In this document: piece by piece, positions 13,301-26,400 of the stretch
Layout of the letters: every line of letters starts with the position of its first letter
Numbering within the stretch: the stretch's first letter is position 1
NCBI RefSeq assembly: GCF_040954835.1
Contig: NC_090700.1
Coordinates: 16,287,501-16,351,500, forward strand
Origin: Lepisosteus oculatus
Taxonomy: Eukaryota > Chordata > Actinopteri > Semionotiformes > Lepisosteidae
Length of the DNA: 64,000 nt
Direction: 5' to 3'
Position numbers and translations under genes: made by a program
The notes under the pieces: model-generated
What the model was told of the DNA's origin: nothing
The model's input: only the letters and a program-made list of their open reading frames with translations
Databases searched by the model: none

Positions 13301-16300
13301 TAGAAAGGCAGAAAGGAACTGAAAATACTGTTAGTCAAGGTGAATTAAAGAAAGACTGCTGTGTAGGGTGCTTCTGCTGCATTCAAAGGATACGTTTTTA
13401 GTCAATTATGCTTTTATTTTTTTTAAATCTTTGGCGTAGTAAGAATTGTCTCGTCAACAGCTGGGTAGTTACATACAAACCCTTGGAGATTCCAGGTTGT
13501 GACGTATGAAGTTGAATGCTCTAATTGGGTAAAGTCATGTCGTAGCAGTACAGGAAAGCAGTAAGTGGAGCACTCTACAGTAAGATATACAGTATGTAAT
13601 GATACTAGACCGACAGATTGCAATTGTCCATTTCTTTGTTTAGACTCTAGGACCTTAATGGTGTCATTTGAGATAAAAAAAATAAAAGCTGCAATAACTT
13701 TTTATATGATCTATTTCTGAAACTCCAAAAAATGCTACTTCACCATGTCTTCAATTTTCTCATTAAAATGCCCAGTTATCTCACAAGAGCATTGAGGCAA
13801 GATCCACATTTACAGATATAAATTCAATAACAAACACCCCTACTCAGATTTTTTTTGTAAGGCACTCTGGTACATTTATGGCTCCCACGACATCAAAAAT
13901 CTATACATGAATAAATCTGTTGATTTTTAACTATTACTCTCTCTATGCTTTAAGACATTGTCAAACTAAAGGACTTCACTGACAGCAGAAATTCAATGTA
14001 TAAGAAAATGATTGTTGTCTGCAATATGACAGGCTTTCAGATACCCATTTGTAGAAAAAAAGAATTTGAAGATTTATAGTTACTGTATAATTTAAGTTTA
14101 GACCTGAGGCACTAATGTATCAATAGGTCAGTTATAGTTTCATAAAATATTATAAAAGCATAATTACTTGGAACCCTATTAAAATACACAATCTTCAGGA
14201 TGTTCCTTATTGTGTTTAGAAGATAAAAAATTAGCTTCTTAAACCAAGATAATAAACTGTATCATTTTTAAAAATTAAATCTTACAGTGAAGGACACAAA
14301 AAAATCGTAGGTTAGAAAAGACAATCACCAAATATCTTCTCACCTTCTCACCCCCAGCAGTGGTGTAATGAAGGAAAACTGATCCATTCAGACATCGACC
14401 TTTTAGATCTAAGCTCAGGCATAGTTAAATACCTCCCAATGCACTCCAGCACAGGATTTGCATACAACCAAATTTTTTGCTTGATTTACACATTAATGCA
14501 GTTACAGTCAAAAGACAAAATAAATTAGCATTATTATCTATAAACATCTGTAAAGACTTAACTGGAAAGGTTTGAAGTAATGTTCTTTATGTTAAGATTT
14601 TGCTTTACATTTTTGTAAGACTTATCAGCCAGTGTAGATAAGCGATATGGTAACATGCCTGTTGGTGCCATGGTGACCATCACACAACTCTATGGTTGAT
14701 TCCAGTGGGTTAAATGGCTGCTCTTAATTGTGCACTTCATGAATAAGGGAACTGATCACCCCCCTCATCAATTGTACTGGCCTGAACTACCTCTGGTACT
14801 GATTATTTCCAGGTATGGCAAGGTTTCGGTAGGGGAAAATATCAAATCCAATTTTGTACACTCACCTGGTCTGTCTCTTCCTGGTATAACCACCTTCTTT
14901 CTAGGCAATTCCATCAAGAGAACAGAGGAAGAGGCCACTTTGGCAACCAAAATAGAACATTACACAACAGGCCACTCAAGTCAACAGATTCAGGTTTAAC
15001 AGAGATTTTCAAATAAGGAGATAAAGATATCTCGGCATGTACATGCTGTGTCACAATCAAATGAACCTATTAAGTAAGACAACAAACAGAATAAATCAGT
15101 TATGTTTCTTAACTAAAATAATTTACAATGATCATTGCAGGGAGGCCTTGCCAGGTACTGTATCACAATGTGATTAGGACATAAAATAATGCAAGATGCA
15201 TGTTATCATGGGCATAGTACTGCGTGAATCTCTGACCAAGAAGGGAATTACCCTTCTTGTAACAATGCTTAACTGCTCACACACCATTGACTGATGACTC
15301 AGTCGGAACAGAAATTGCTTCAGCAATCAGCAGAAAGGCATCTATAGACTTTTCAACAGTAACACAATTAAAAACCCTATGACAAATTAACCATTACCAG
15401 TTGCTTTTTCCCCCACTGACGGAAGTCAGATTTAAGCCGTCTTTAGTGGCAGATGATGACAAAATTAGGCATATGCCCCATCACAGTAGTCATGATTACT
15501 GATTTAAGCAAGCTTTGAGGTCAACACTGATAATCTTAAAATCCTCCTGCAGTAGTTTTGCAAGGCTCAAAAGAGAAGCCCTCCAAAAAACAGTTTTCCT
15601 GTTTAATAAAGGGTACACATACATATATATATAAACTTGACCTTCTAGTTTCATCATCTTTCAAAGACCTATTTCAGTATGAAATATTACTGCTGTGCAG
15701 CCTCAGTGCTTGTCAGACAGCATGCTCATTAAAACAGGCCTCAGACATACTGTACTCTGTCTTTCACTTCCCGGTACTGGTACAGTACCATCAGTCCAGC
15801 AGCCTGCATTCATTATGTCAATCTCTCATGAAGTCTGCCCTTGTTAAAACTGCCAATTTGGCAAAACGTGAGTCTGCACTTTAGCGGCAGAACATGAATA
15901 AAACCCTGGTAGTGCTGTGCTGACATGTGGGGTCTTCTACTCTAGAATTTCCATTGCCTGCCCAGTCTGCTCCTGCAGCATTTAGCACCAAAGAGTACTT
16001 GGCATTTTCACATTTTTGAAGAAGCAAATAAGGCCCCTAACACTAAACTGAACCATTTCAGATCTTCTGAGCTACAGGTTCTGGTACCTCCTGCACAAAA
16101 GAAAACAGAAAACCAACCTAAACAAATCATTTGACGGATATGAAGTTTCCAGAACTTTGGCTTGGCTTAACCAAGAGCATGACGCTTTTGAAGCCTCAAT
16201 AGGATCGAGCTACCGTGAACGGCATTTCTTGCTTATGTGATTTGTTCTCCTCTCATATCCCCACTTGGCTCCTTCAACCCGTTTCATACAGTGTGTATTG

Positions 16301-19300
16301 ATAAGATGGATAAAGGGTTTACGTTTGGTTCAGGTTCACTTCTCTGTAATGTGGAGATTTAAAGTCTCCCTGACAGAGCACCAGCATTAACAGAAATGAA
16401 AGCTTCTTTCCAGACCTCATTTTGCAAATTACTTGATGAGTGCTTGATTCACAGTCTGCAGCAAAATGCAAGATTTATTTTTTTACATCATGCAGTCATC
16501 ATCAACAATTGCTGCTCTCTAAATCACATTTTGCTAATTAAATGGGTGCAGACTGCACCAATTGCTTGCGATACCTAGGGGATATGCAAAGACATCCGAA
16601 TCACATTTTTTAATCATTTCAAGTACTAAGTGGTAAACGGGCATTAACAGACAAAACATAAATAACTGCAGCCTTTCAACACTCCAAGGACCTTAGACTT
16701 AGAAAAGGGTACAGTATGCCTTGAGGAATAAAAGTTGTAACTATTCAGGCCACTGTAGCAACAGCACCTATTAGTTTGCTAACAATCCTCCTTCATTATC
16801 TTGAGCCTTGTATATGAGCATTTGTATATAAAGACTTATATAAATGATGCAATATCAAGGAATACCTTAGAACTGCGTGGGATGGTACAGACAATGCAGA
16901 TGCAGCTCTCAGAAATCCCCTGTAATTCCACCCGTAAAACTCGGCTTTCTAGGGTTCAACACTCATCTCTCACATAGCCTCAGTTTTATTCAGTAAGTGG
17001 ATCACATTCCATCACGTTCTGATTGATCCAGTCCTTCACTCTGAAAATCCAACACCACTTAGATAGTGCACATGCCAATCCAAAGAGACTCACATTCCTC
17101 AAACAGTTATACACCTACAGGGTTTTTGAGAGTTTATTCCTGATTGGAAAGACAAAAAATAGACGTTTAAACCGTGTATGCATCAAAAAAGCCACATTTG
17201 GCAAATTTATTTGCTTCAATATTTGATAAAATATATGCAAAAACCTAGGAAATAAATTTGAACTTAACTCACATGTATCTTAAATATTATTCTTCCAATG
17301 AATTCTTCTCACAACTAATTTATCATCTTTTGATAAAGAATCAACAGAAAAGAGATAAACATCTCTACTGAGCCATGTAGCAGCAACATAGGTGCTGCAA
17401 TCCATACTGCAATGTTATCCTCCCTCAGAACTCCTTTTAAGATTATTCATTCACAATAAGGCAGCTATTAGGTCTCTAATATCATTATCTTTTTTTCTAA
17501 TTTGACTTTTGACCTTACATTTTACATTAATATGCAAAGATAGTTTACCAGTTTAGTGATCTGGACTGATTATCAGCCTATAGAAGGAAGGGGTGTATGC
17601 TCATATTAAAAACCTAAAAGGCTGAGCCATTGAAATGTGTGAGCAATCTGCATTATTCATCGTAGCATAGGTGCTACAAGCCTAAAGTCCAGTTATGAGA
17701 ATCAAAATAACCTTCGTTCCACAATGGAAGAAGCAGTCAAACAGTAAATGTATTTCATTTGGCCAAGATTCTCTAAGATCGCAACGCCTCAAACTTGATT
17801 GCAAAGATGCACATATTGAATGCAGCACCAGGTACAATTGTAATTATTAGGAACTATGCATCAGATATGCTGCACATCATACTCTGTGAACACAGCACAC
17901 CCATTGACGCAATGCTGTCTGTTCTGCCCCTAGCTCACCTACAGCTCTGCAATACAATCAGGCCAAATCAACAGAAATCAGAATGTCTTCAGCTGCAGGT
18001 TCATTGCAGAGAGCATCTCCGATTCCATGCTGCATCCCAGTATGGTTATCTAAGCTTTTGTTCCCTATCCTGACAATCCTGTTACGTCCCTAACCACTCC
18101 TGCTCTTTAAAATCAAAATGAGAACCACATCATCACCACAACCCTGACACAGTCATTAGGTAAGATCCCATGACACGCAACCTTGCATGCCATTGTGTTC
18201 CTTTGCACAGGGAACTGGTTGATCTGGGCAGCTTTTAAAAACGCACTTTGCAAATAGATGCAGAGTTGCAATTCTAACACATGACAGGCCCGTAATAATC
18301 AGATCTTGTATTGCAAAAATACGAACTGTTAAAAAAAACTAAAATTAGGTTTTACTTTAAAAATGCTGTCACTGTGAAGAAGAAAAAAAATCAAGGCCAC
18401 GATGGCTTCTGTAGTGTAATACCGCATTGCTAACTAAGATACACAGCTGTGTTAGATCTAATCGAAAAGCACACACAAGCTGTTAGGTTCTTATACAGCT
18501 CGTCTTAACTCGAGTGCTTTCTTCATGAAACGTGCTTGTTATTTGGAACAGACATTGCAGGATTTCAAAACTGTGGAAAACCAGTTATTTTATGCAGCTG
18601 CAGGCTATGTTGCACTGCCAAACTTATGTTGCCTATTTGAAAGTCCGTTTCTTGAGTCCAGCAATTAGGCTTAGGGATTTGCACAGAGAACATGCAAAAC
18701 AAGCATGCAATTGTGTGCATTGTCTCTGTACGTGATAGGAAAGGGGATGAGTGTGGGTGCCTGCAATGCTGACGAATTGTTTTGCCATTTTGGGAGAAAA
18801 AAAAAAACATAAGGTCACTTTTGATACCTCTAAGGACAAATAATAATGGATGATGGCAGAAATCTGAAAGATCGATTCAAATGAGACAAGAAAGGTAACA
18901 CTTTCTGATGAATGAAACATTTTCAGCCAATTAACAAATACAAAACAATGCTTCTTTGGCTAATTCTAAAAACGTACATTCCCCAGTTGCCCGAATGTAA
19001 ATTGTCACCACTGTAGCTTCCAGCCACTAAATGACAATGCACTGTCCAGTCCTTAGAACATATAAAGTTCACATTCAGTCAAGAGGTCAACATTTGTAGG
19101 CTTAAGAAGCAAGGTCAAGGAGAAAAGCAATAGATGGAGGGAGAAATGGAAAGATGTCCACGTACAGTAACACGTTTTAAAAAAAAGGCAGCTCTCAAGA
19201 AAATGGCATTAGAACCAAATGATTCTGAATTGCAGCCCTCAATGATTCTCTGAAGCACAGCTGCCAGTTAAGCCTGCCGAGACGCTGCACTAAATTATTA

Positions 19301-19377
19301 ATCATGCTCGTTTAGTAATAATTGACTAAACAGTTTGTCCAAAGGGAGAACAAAAAAGGCAGGATTTAAGTACTCAC
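7375..19377. other. Long non-coding stretch, no gene recognised
   Basis: Twelve kilobases of AT-rich DNA with no open frame longer than about 110 codons and no frame resembling a known protein. No terminal repeats, tRNA-like boxes or satellite arrays were recognised. It may be intronic or intergenic. Confidence 0.5.
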
Positions 19378-19900
19378 ATCAGATTCCAAACGGTTAACAC
19401 AGTGTCAGCATCCTAGAAAGCAGGGCAGGCCGGCCATTGTCCTGAACTTCGCATCCCAAAAGACAAAACCCCGCCGAGGCGACAGGCTGGAATGAAAGAG
19501 CGAGGGAGCTGTGGAGAGCAGGGTGTGTGTATGTGTGAGACTGCGTGTGCGCGCGAGTGAGAACGTGTGCATATTGGTCACACTGGGGAGGGAGGACGGT
19601 TGGTATCCAATCCAAATCCGTAAGCCAGATGCAGGAGAAATGAGAGGAGTATAGCTCGGTGCATCCTCAATATTGCTTATGCCACTGGGCTGTAGTCTTG
19701 GTGCTGCAGTGGAGTTAAATTCTGCAGCCCCCAAATATCTGTAACTGTAAAAGATAGAAAGGCACCACTTCCTCACTGCCTGCCTGCTTCTGTGCCTGGC
19801 TTTGTGCAAAAGGGTTCTGTGGACAGTAGAAAGTGATTTGTAAAACTCTGAATTGAAGACAGAATTTGAGAGCTGGAAGAAAACAGGATTCACTGCTTGT
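19378..19900 (-). promoter_or_regulatory. Candidate 5' non-coding exon (minus strand)
   Basis: This GC-richer block ends, on the minus strand, in the donor-like GAT|GTGAGTAC (exon end 19378). Upstream on that strand are a CCAAT motif in the 20.03-kb region and purine-rich tracts, as seen near some fish promoters. The 162-codon open frame through the block has no recognisable domain, contains a translated TG/CA microsatellite and is probably not protein coding. The reading as an alternative first exon of a downstream TRIM gene is speculative. Confidence 0.22.
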
Positions 19901-20108
19901 GTTATTTAAGACTATGACAACAACAAAAAAAAATCTGCAGTGTTTTCAAGGAAGGATGGTATGTAATTCCCTTTTTCTGGCAGGGCTAGCCAGTCCCATA
20001 GTGGAAGGTGCTAATTAATATGCACAGATAGTCCAATGAAAGGGTGAGAGAGCAAGGAGACATGAAAAAAGGGGCAGGGAGTCCAACTGGGACATACATA
20101 TTTGAACA

Positions 20109-20142
20109 GGCGAGAGACAGAGAGAGGGAGAGAGAGAAAATG
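20109..20142. repeat. Purine (GA)-rich tract
   Basis: A short run made mostly of GA and GGGA units. A second purine-rich tract follows at about 20328-20405. Low-complexity sequence with no coding potential. Confidence 0.6.
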
Positions 20143-20405
20143 GAGTCAAGAGGAAGGGGGTTGTTCTATAGTCAATGTGCATGTGTTTTATAGAAATTAA
20201 AATTAAACTCAGAATTTTCTGAAGGAATTTTTTTTTCTTTTCCCCAGTAAAAAGCGTCTGTTATCCTGCCTTCCAGATGCCCATTTGTATTTCATTCATC
20301 ATTTATTAAGCACTTCCATAAAGCTCAGAGAAAGAGAAAGAGAGGGAGGGGTGTGGGTGGAAATGAGGCTGTGCTGAGGGTGGTGATGGGGAGGAGGGGA
20401 GGGTT

Positions 20406-23400
20406 CTCAGAAACCATCATCTCAGGATTTTATTGCAAGAGGATGAGGTTGCCATGGAGACTGCATCCAGCACACTGGAGTCCAGATGGTAGTCCCTTCA
20501 GCCTGATGCTTTTTTCCCCCTTTCTGCTTGTCTCAAGAGTATCTTTCACAAAGCCAGTAACTTTAGCAGTAAATGCACATTCACAAATACAAACCAAGAG
20601 TAGAACAAAGTGGTTTAGGCTTTGTTGCACCTGTTTCTTGGCAACAAGGGTGGACAATTTTGAAAGCACCACGGAATGGTTCCTTAGAATACACCGATTC
20701 TCAAATAAGATTTCGATTTTTGCATTTCATTTTCAGCTATAATCGTACTTGTCTTAGCAAAAGAAATCACCTTATAAAAACCTTTTTTTGATGGCTCTAC
20801 CAATTTTTTAAAGCTTTTTTGCTACATCGTAAAACAGGTTTCAAAAGAAGCAGTAATTTGCTGTATTTTTTTAGAAGAGTTCATATTATTCTGCATAGCA
20901 CAGAACAAATCAGGCCAGATTGAGATACCACTTTTCTATATAAATCTCTCTTTTAGGAATCATGCTCTGATCTTCACAGCCTCTAAAAGCTGAAATTCCT
21001 GATTCACACATGCTCAGTTGTTCCAAGCAAAAACATTAGTCTCACAATTTGGAAATAAAAGAAGGTGCATCTTCTAACCTTGTTCCTTTCTTACAAATCT
21101 CTTTTTAACTGCAGAGTAAATTCAGCATCTTGTGTAGCAGGACTAAGAAACACAAAGCAAAGCAGCATTACAAAGGCTAATCTTTAAAGACAATAACACA
21201 GCTTTGGAATTAGACCTTGCAATTGAGAAAGTTCTCTTCCCACAGAGTTCATGCATGGCTCAACTTCAGTACTGCCTACACATTAGACAACAAGGGTTGT
21301 CAGCCAATATCATCTCTCACTTTCAAAAAGTTCAACATTTAAACACTCTAAAATTTTCTTTTGCTCTCCCACACAACTTCTAAAAGTGTGCCTGCATTCT
21401 ATGGAAGAAAAATTACTGTTTTCGAGGTTAGAAATGTAAACCTACAAAGCTATGGGCTATCTATAGATGAAATAAAGCAAACTCACAAATGCTACTTAAA
21501 CTTACACTGAATGAACAGAAAAGTGGCACAGATTCAATGTGTTCAAGCAGATAACACTTGTTACTATTTCCTCAAAAGCATTTTAAAATCCTAGCCAATT
21601 TTTCATTATTTTCTTGCTGTATGGGGTGATCTACTGGTTAATGGTTAACAGGGTGTTCCTGACTCATTATAAGACTCCTTGCATTAGTTCCATAATTGTT
21701 TTAAGCAACTCAGCAGCAGAGGCTACTGGTGCACAGATAACACTAATGTCTTGGATAATAGTGTCTTCCAAAATGCATCATCTGAATGATGACAAAAAGA
21801 GCAGAAATAGTAGTAAGAATTAAAAAGTTTATGTATAAAGTGTTTTATTTTTTTTAACTACTAAATTTTTACTCTTGGGCAAAAGAATAAGATTTAAAAA
21901 ACAACATTTTTAACTTTCTGAAATATAAATAAGGAAAAATCAAGTCTACAGAGACAGACAACTTGCATGAGCATCAGAACGGTCGTAAAATCATGATTTT
22001 CAATAATGTCAATAAATCCCCACTTTTGTGTAACTCATTTTCAAAATGTTTTGATAAGGTCACTTTTTAAAAATGTTTTGTTAAATGTATCAAGCAAATA
22101 AAAATCACAAGAGTGGGTATAAAAACATGCTTTAGACTTGCCTCAAACAGTAAAATAAGCTAAATAACTTTCTCTTAAAGCAAAGAGCTGCTTATTTTTA
22201 CTTAGATCCTGCCAAGTTAAATAGCAACATACAATGTAGAAAAAAATTACTGAGTGATAAACTGAACATTTTTTAAGATATCACAAAGGCACTGCACATA
22301 ACTGTTGTGTTTGAAAAGGCAAGGGAAAATACTGGTACCAAAATTGTTTTGAGACACTTGCCTTTTATAACCCTTAAAGTTCATTTTTCCCCCCTTAAAT
22401 ATTGTGCTAACATTATATAATCCATATTTTTTTAATGATTTCATTTTTACAAAAGACGTAACTTTGAAATCAGTTTCCAGTCTTAATTAGGACAAAATAT
22501 TTTGTTGGATAAAATGTTATTTCAGCAGTTGGCAGGAATAGACTGCTTGCGTCATTATCTGGACAGTTAGCTTACAATCTCCACCTACGGCTCAGATTCT
22601 GAAAAACTGGCTCTAAAGCAGGAGATGTTTCAAAGACCATTAAAAGGAGAATTAAATTGACTTTTTTGCTGTTTATTAAGAAAGTACTGTAAATTAGCTC
22701 AAATATAGCTTAAGAAGAACAGTGACTGCAACAGAGCTAATATGTGTCTGGAGAACTCACATGGATGGAGGCCTACACAAACAGGCATTGAGATTACATT
22801 TAGTGTAACATACTGTTTAGCCATCAGTATAATTTACCGCTGTAGGGCAATGCTACTCTGTGCAGCAAAATCAATACATTGTGCATTGTTCACGTTATCC
22901 TCAAAGAAATAAAAATAAATAAGAAATACAAAATAAGAGCCTAAATATTCCACAGATTGTATTTAATGACTATGTGAATTGAATCCAAATGTGTACAGGG
23001 AAACAATCTCAATTTAGTTTTGCTTCAGGTTTGCACATTTCTGATTTTTAAAAAAGGGCTACCCACAGATGAAAGAAAGTTGACAGTGATGTGCTTATAA
23101 TTCCGTTACTCCAGGACAGAGCATTAAAGAACTTGCCCTCAGTCAAAATACCATTAAGCCCCTGTGAAACTATTACCTAATGATCTAAAGCTGTCCTATT
23201 GTACCTGTCAGGTAGGCTTGACAAACAAGAGACAGACCTTTCTTCACCTTACTTGGCCAGAACAATCCCTAGATTTTCATCCTATTTTTAAGAGGTGAAA
23301 TAGACAGTTCAGTCTATTCACACACCATCATCCACATCACAGCCTCAATTGAAAACGCTCTGATAAAAGAATGGATTTGGATTAGGCCACTAAAAGTCCA

Positions 23401-26400
23401 GAACCTTGCAGAATATAAACCAAGGTCTGTTCTAGAGAACTGAGGCTTCTGTGTACAGCAAGAAACTTGGCAGTGTGTTCCTTAATTTTGCCCAGTAAAT
23501 ATATAACAAGTAAAACTACAGTTGGTATAGAATTTACTTTTCCACAGGAATTACAATAAAGAGCGTACAGTATATCTTATTCTGACTATAGCTCCTTGAA
23601 CTGTCAGGCATACTTTGTCATCTGAAGGCAGATTAGATTAGACTAGCCTGGAGAATAAAGAAACCAGCAACATTACATTCATTTAGAAAAGAAAAGTCAT
23701 ACTTACCAAGCCATCCTGTACTTATTTCCAGCTAGACTTTACAATCACCTTTTTTCCTGAAAGAACTGTCCTGATACTTCTTCTTTGTGAATTCAATCAC
23801 ACACACCAATGGGGGTAATATGCAACCTAAATAACAGAACACCTTTGAGACCATGAAGAAGATATTACCATGCACATAAAAAACAATTTGCCCAGCATGG
23901 ATGAGAACGCTTTAAAACCTATGATCTTTTGTATCTGCCTTTCTTTAAGAATAAGGCATTAGAGTATAATGACATTTCATGCAGCATATTAATTTCCTTG
24001 AACTATTTTGTGTTACTATCATGATCTTCCTTTAGTCACAGAAATATTTGCTCCTGAAGTAAACATGTTATATTTCATATTTTTAATTATACTGCTTCTA
24101 GCTCCAGGAGTAAGTTAACGTACTCAATTGCTGTGTACAGTACTGTATGTACAGTGCACTGCTTCACCATTGAGCAGACAAGTTCTTCATGGCGACATCT
24201 TGTGGCAGAGGATGGTATAAAAACAATTGTCAAAGCCACTGTATTTGCAGTCTCCAAGTTTCTGAATTTTCAGATCATCCAAGAGACCTTTATTTTAGTC
24301 AGCAGCTCTAAAAGCTAATGACATGAAAGGTTATTTCAGCAAAAATAGCATTCGCTTTAGACTACATTCCTGGTACTAATATTCCTAGTATATTCCTACA
24401 AAGAAACTATAGGGTATTGAAACATGTAGCATCAGATCTTAGACATGTTAACAGCAGTGTCATGTATAGTACATGTTTAAAGATGTATCTCAAGGCAATC
24501 TGAAACTATTGTTCTTTTTTCTACAAAAAAAAAATGATCAAATTGCATGGCAGATCATTTGCACCAGGAACCTGGTGGTCTGAAAAAAACAGTGACTTTC
24601 TGTGAAAGTTTTTATATTATTGTATAATTCTACGTGCTTTTATAATACACCTCACTTTTATAAATGTATAAACACATACCAAAATGCCACAAAAATGAAT
24701 TAAATATCCAATTTGCTTCAGTTGTATAAGAGAATTGCCTGTATACATAGTCCCCATTTACCCCTAAGTAAACTACACTATAAACCTTAGTCTGTGAAAA
24801 GTTTAAACGGAAAAACATCCAAGTCACGTTTGTTACGAAGGAAGTGTTTTCATACTGCCATCTAGTGGAGGTATGTTAAAAGCCGCAAAATAATCAAAGG
24901 TCTCAAATAAACAGCATTCAGTTAATAGTAAACACATAAAAGTCTTTCAGGACTAAAAGCCAGCTTAAAACACTACTGATTTTCACCATAAGTATTTTCA
25001 TTATGCCTTGGTGATAATTGCATGTACGTTTATCTCCCCTATTTAAATATGGGATATTTCACATCCAAATCTTCAATTTCCCTTAATATACAGAACCAAA
25101 TGCATTTTTTTACTGTACTAGCGAATGAGTGGAAGATGAACAAAAGCAGTAATGCTTGTTTTGCACAAATACCTCAAAGTTCACTGTGTTCTGAAATGTT
25201 TGACAATTTTATATATTATGGTTCTTAAGTTTAAATAATTTGATTTAGTTTACTTTTGTGTTTCTTGGGAAAAAAACAGTATAATACAGTATAATGTGTA
25301 CAGTACCTTCAAAATGCCTTCCTCAAGATAGAGAACTTTTTCTCAGAAATGCTTCCTGTAGTTAAAAACCATGTACTGTATTGCCCTCTTGCCCTTTATT
25401 AGGGTAGCATAATTTGTATATTTCAATTTTTTTTTACAAAAATATGGATAAAAAAGTCAATGTAAAAGTTCAATCCATGTAGCAGTCAGTTTAGTGGCCT
25501 TCTCTTGTGAAGACACTGAAATATCTCTAACAAAGAAAAACTCTTTCAGCCAGGTTGACATTCATCTTTCACTAAAGTTAAGTCTTACTTCCCTTGCCCT
25601 CTGACCTCTCTCCTTACCCCCCATCCCCTTTAACACTTGAACACTACTCACCGGCATGAACAACACGATGGGTCAGTCACTCCTCTCACTTCTACCCCAA
25701 GAAGCCATTCTGTATGTTATCTTCCCCACTTTTGTTTTTACTGCTTTCAAGCTGCTTCACTCTTGCCCCTATAGTCCACAGTGCCTCTTAATTTTGATCT
25801 CATGGAGCACTGTCCATCCTACCAGATCTAAGTTTTTCCCTACTCTCTCTGTAGTTTCGTCGTCTTCTAACCCCTTTTCCCCTTCACACTCACAGATCCC
25901 TTAGTCATTTTATTCCTGCTCCGGGGTGGAGAGGCTCTTAACAAGATTCAGCCGAGCAGTGAAAAACAAGCTATTGTAGTGCTGTGGAGCACTAAAGGCC
26001 AAACTCTTAACTCTTGGGGTGCTGAACCAGTTGTTTCTCGGATATCCTCTCACCAAACATTCCTGCAAGTTGTACATGTACGCACATAGTTTAATACACA
26101 ATGACCTGTGTTATCGTAAAATACATTCATGCAAATGTATCTAACAGCACTGGATTATTTTTAGGATCAGACATATGTTCCGACTCCCTTAATGCAGAAC
26201 TACATGAAGGAGAGTTCTTTAAGAGCCCGTGAGATATACTGTAGACTGTAATACATAGCTCAAACTAACTGAGATGCATAGAAGTGGGAAGATGCTGGAA
26301 AAAATATTCAGGATCATGGAATATCAGAAACAGAGGTTTGGAAAGGAAATGTTTCATGTTAATGTAGTCAAATGGAGAGGATCCTTACATTCTATCTTGC

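Noticed and set aside
19405..19893. 162-codon minus-strand open frame
   Set aside because: It passes through a TG/CA microsatellite, has no domain or family resemblance and no splice partner; more likely untranslated sequence.
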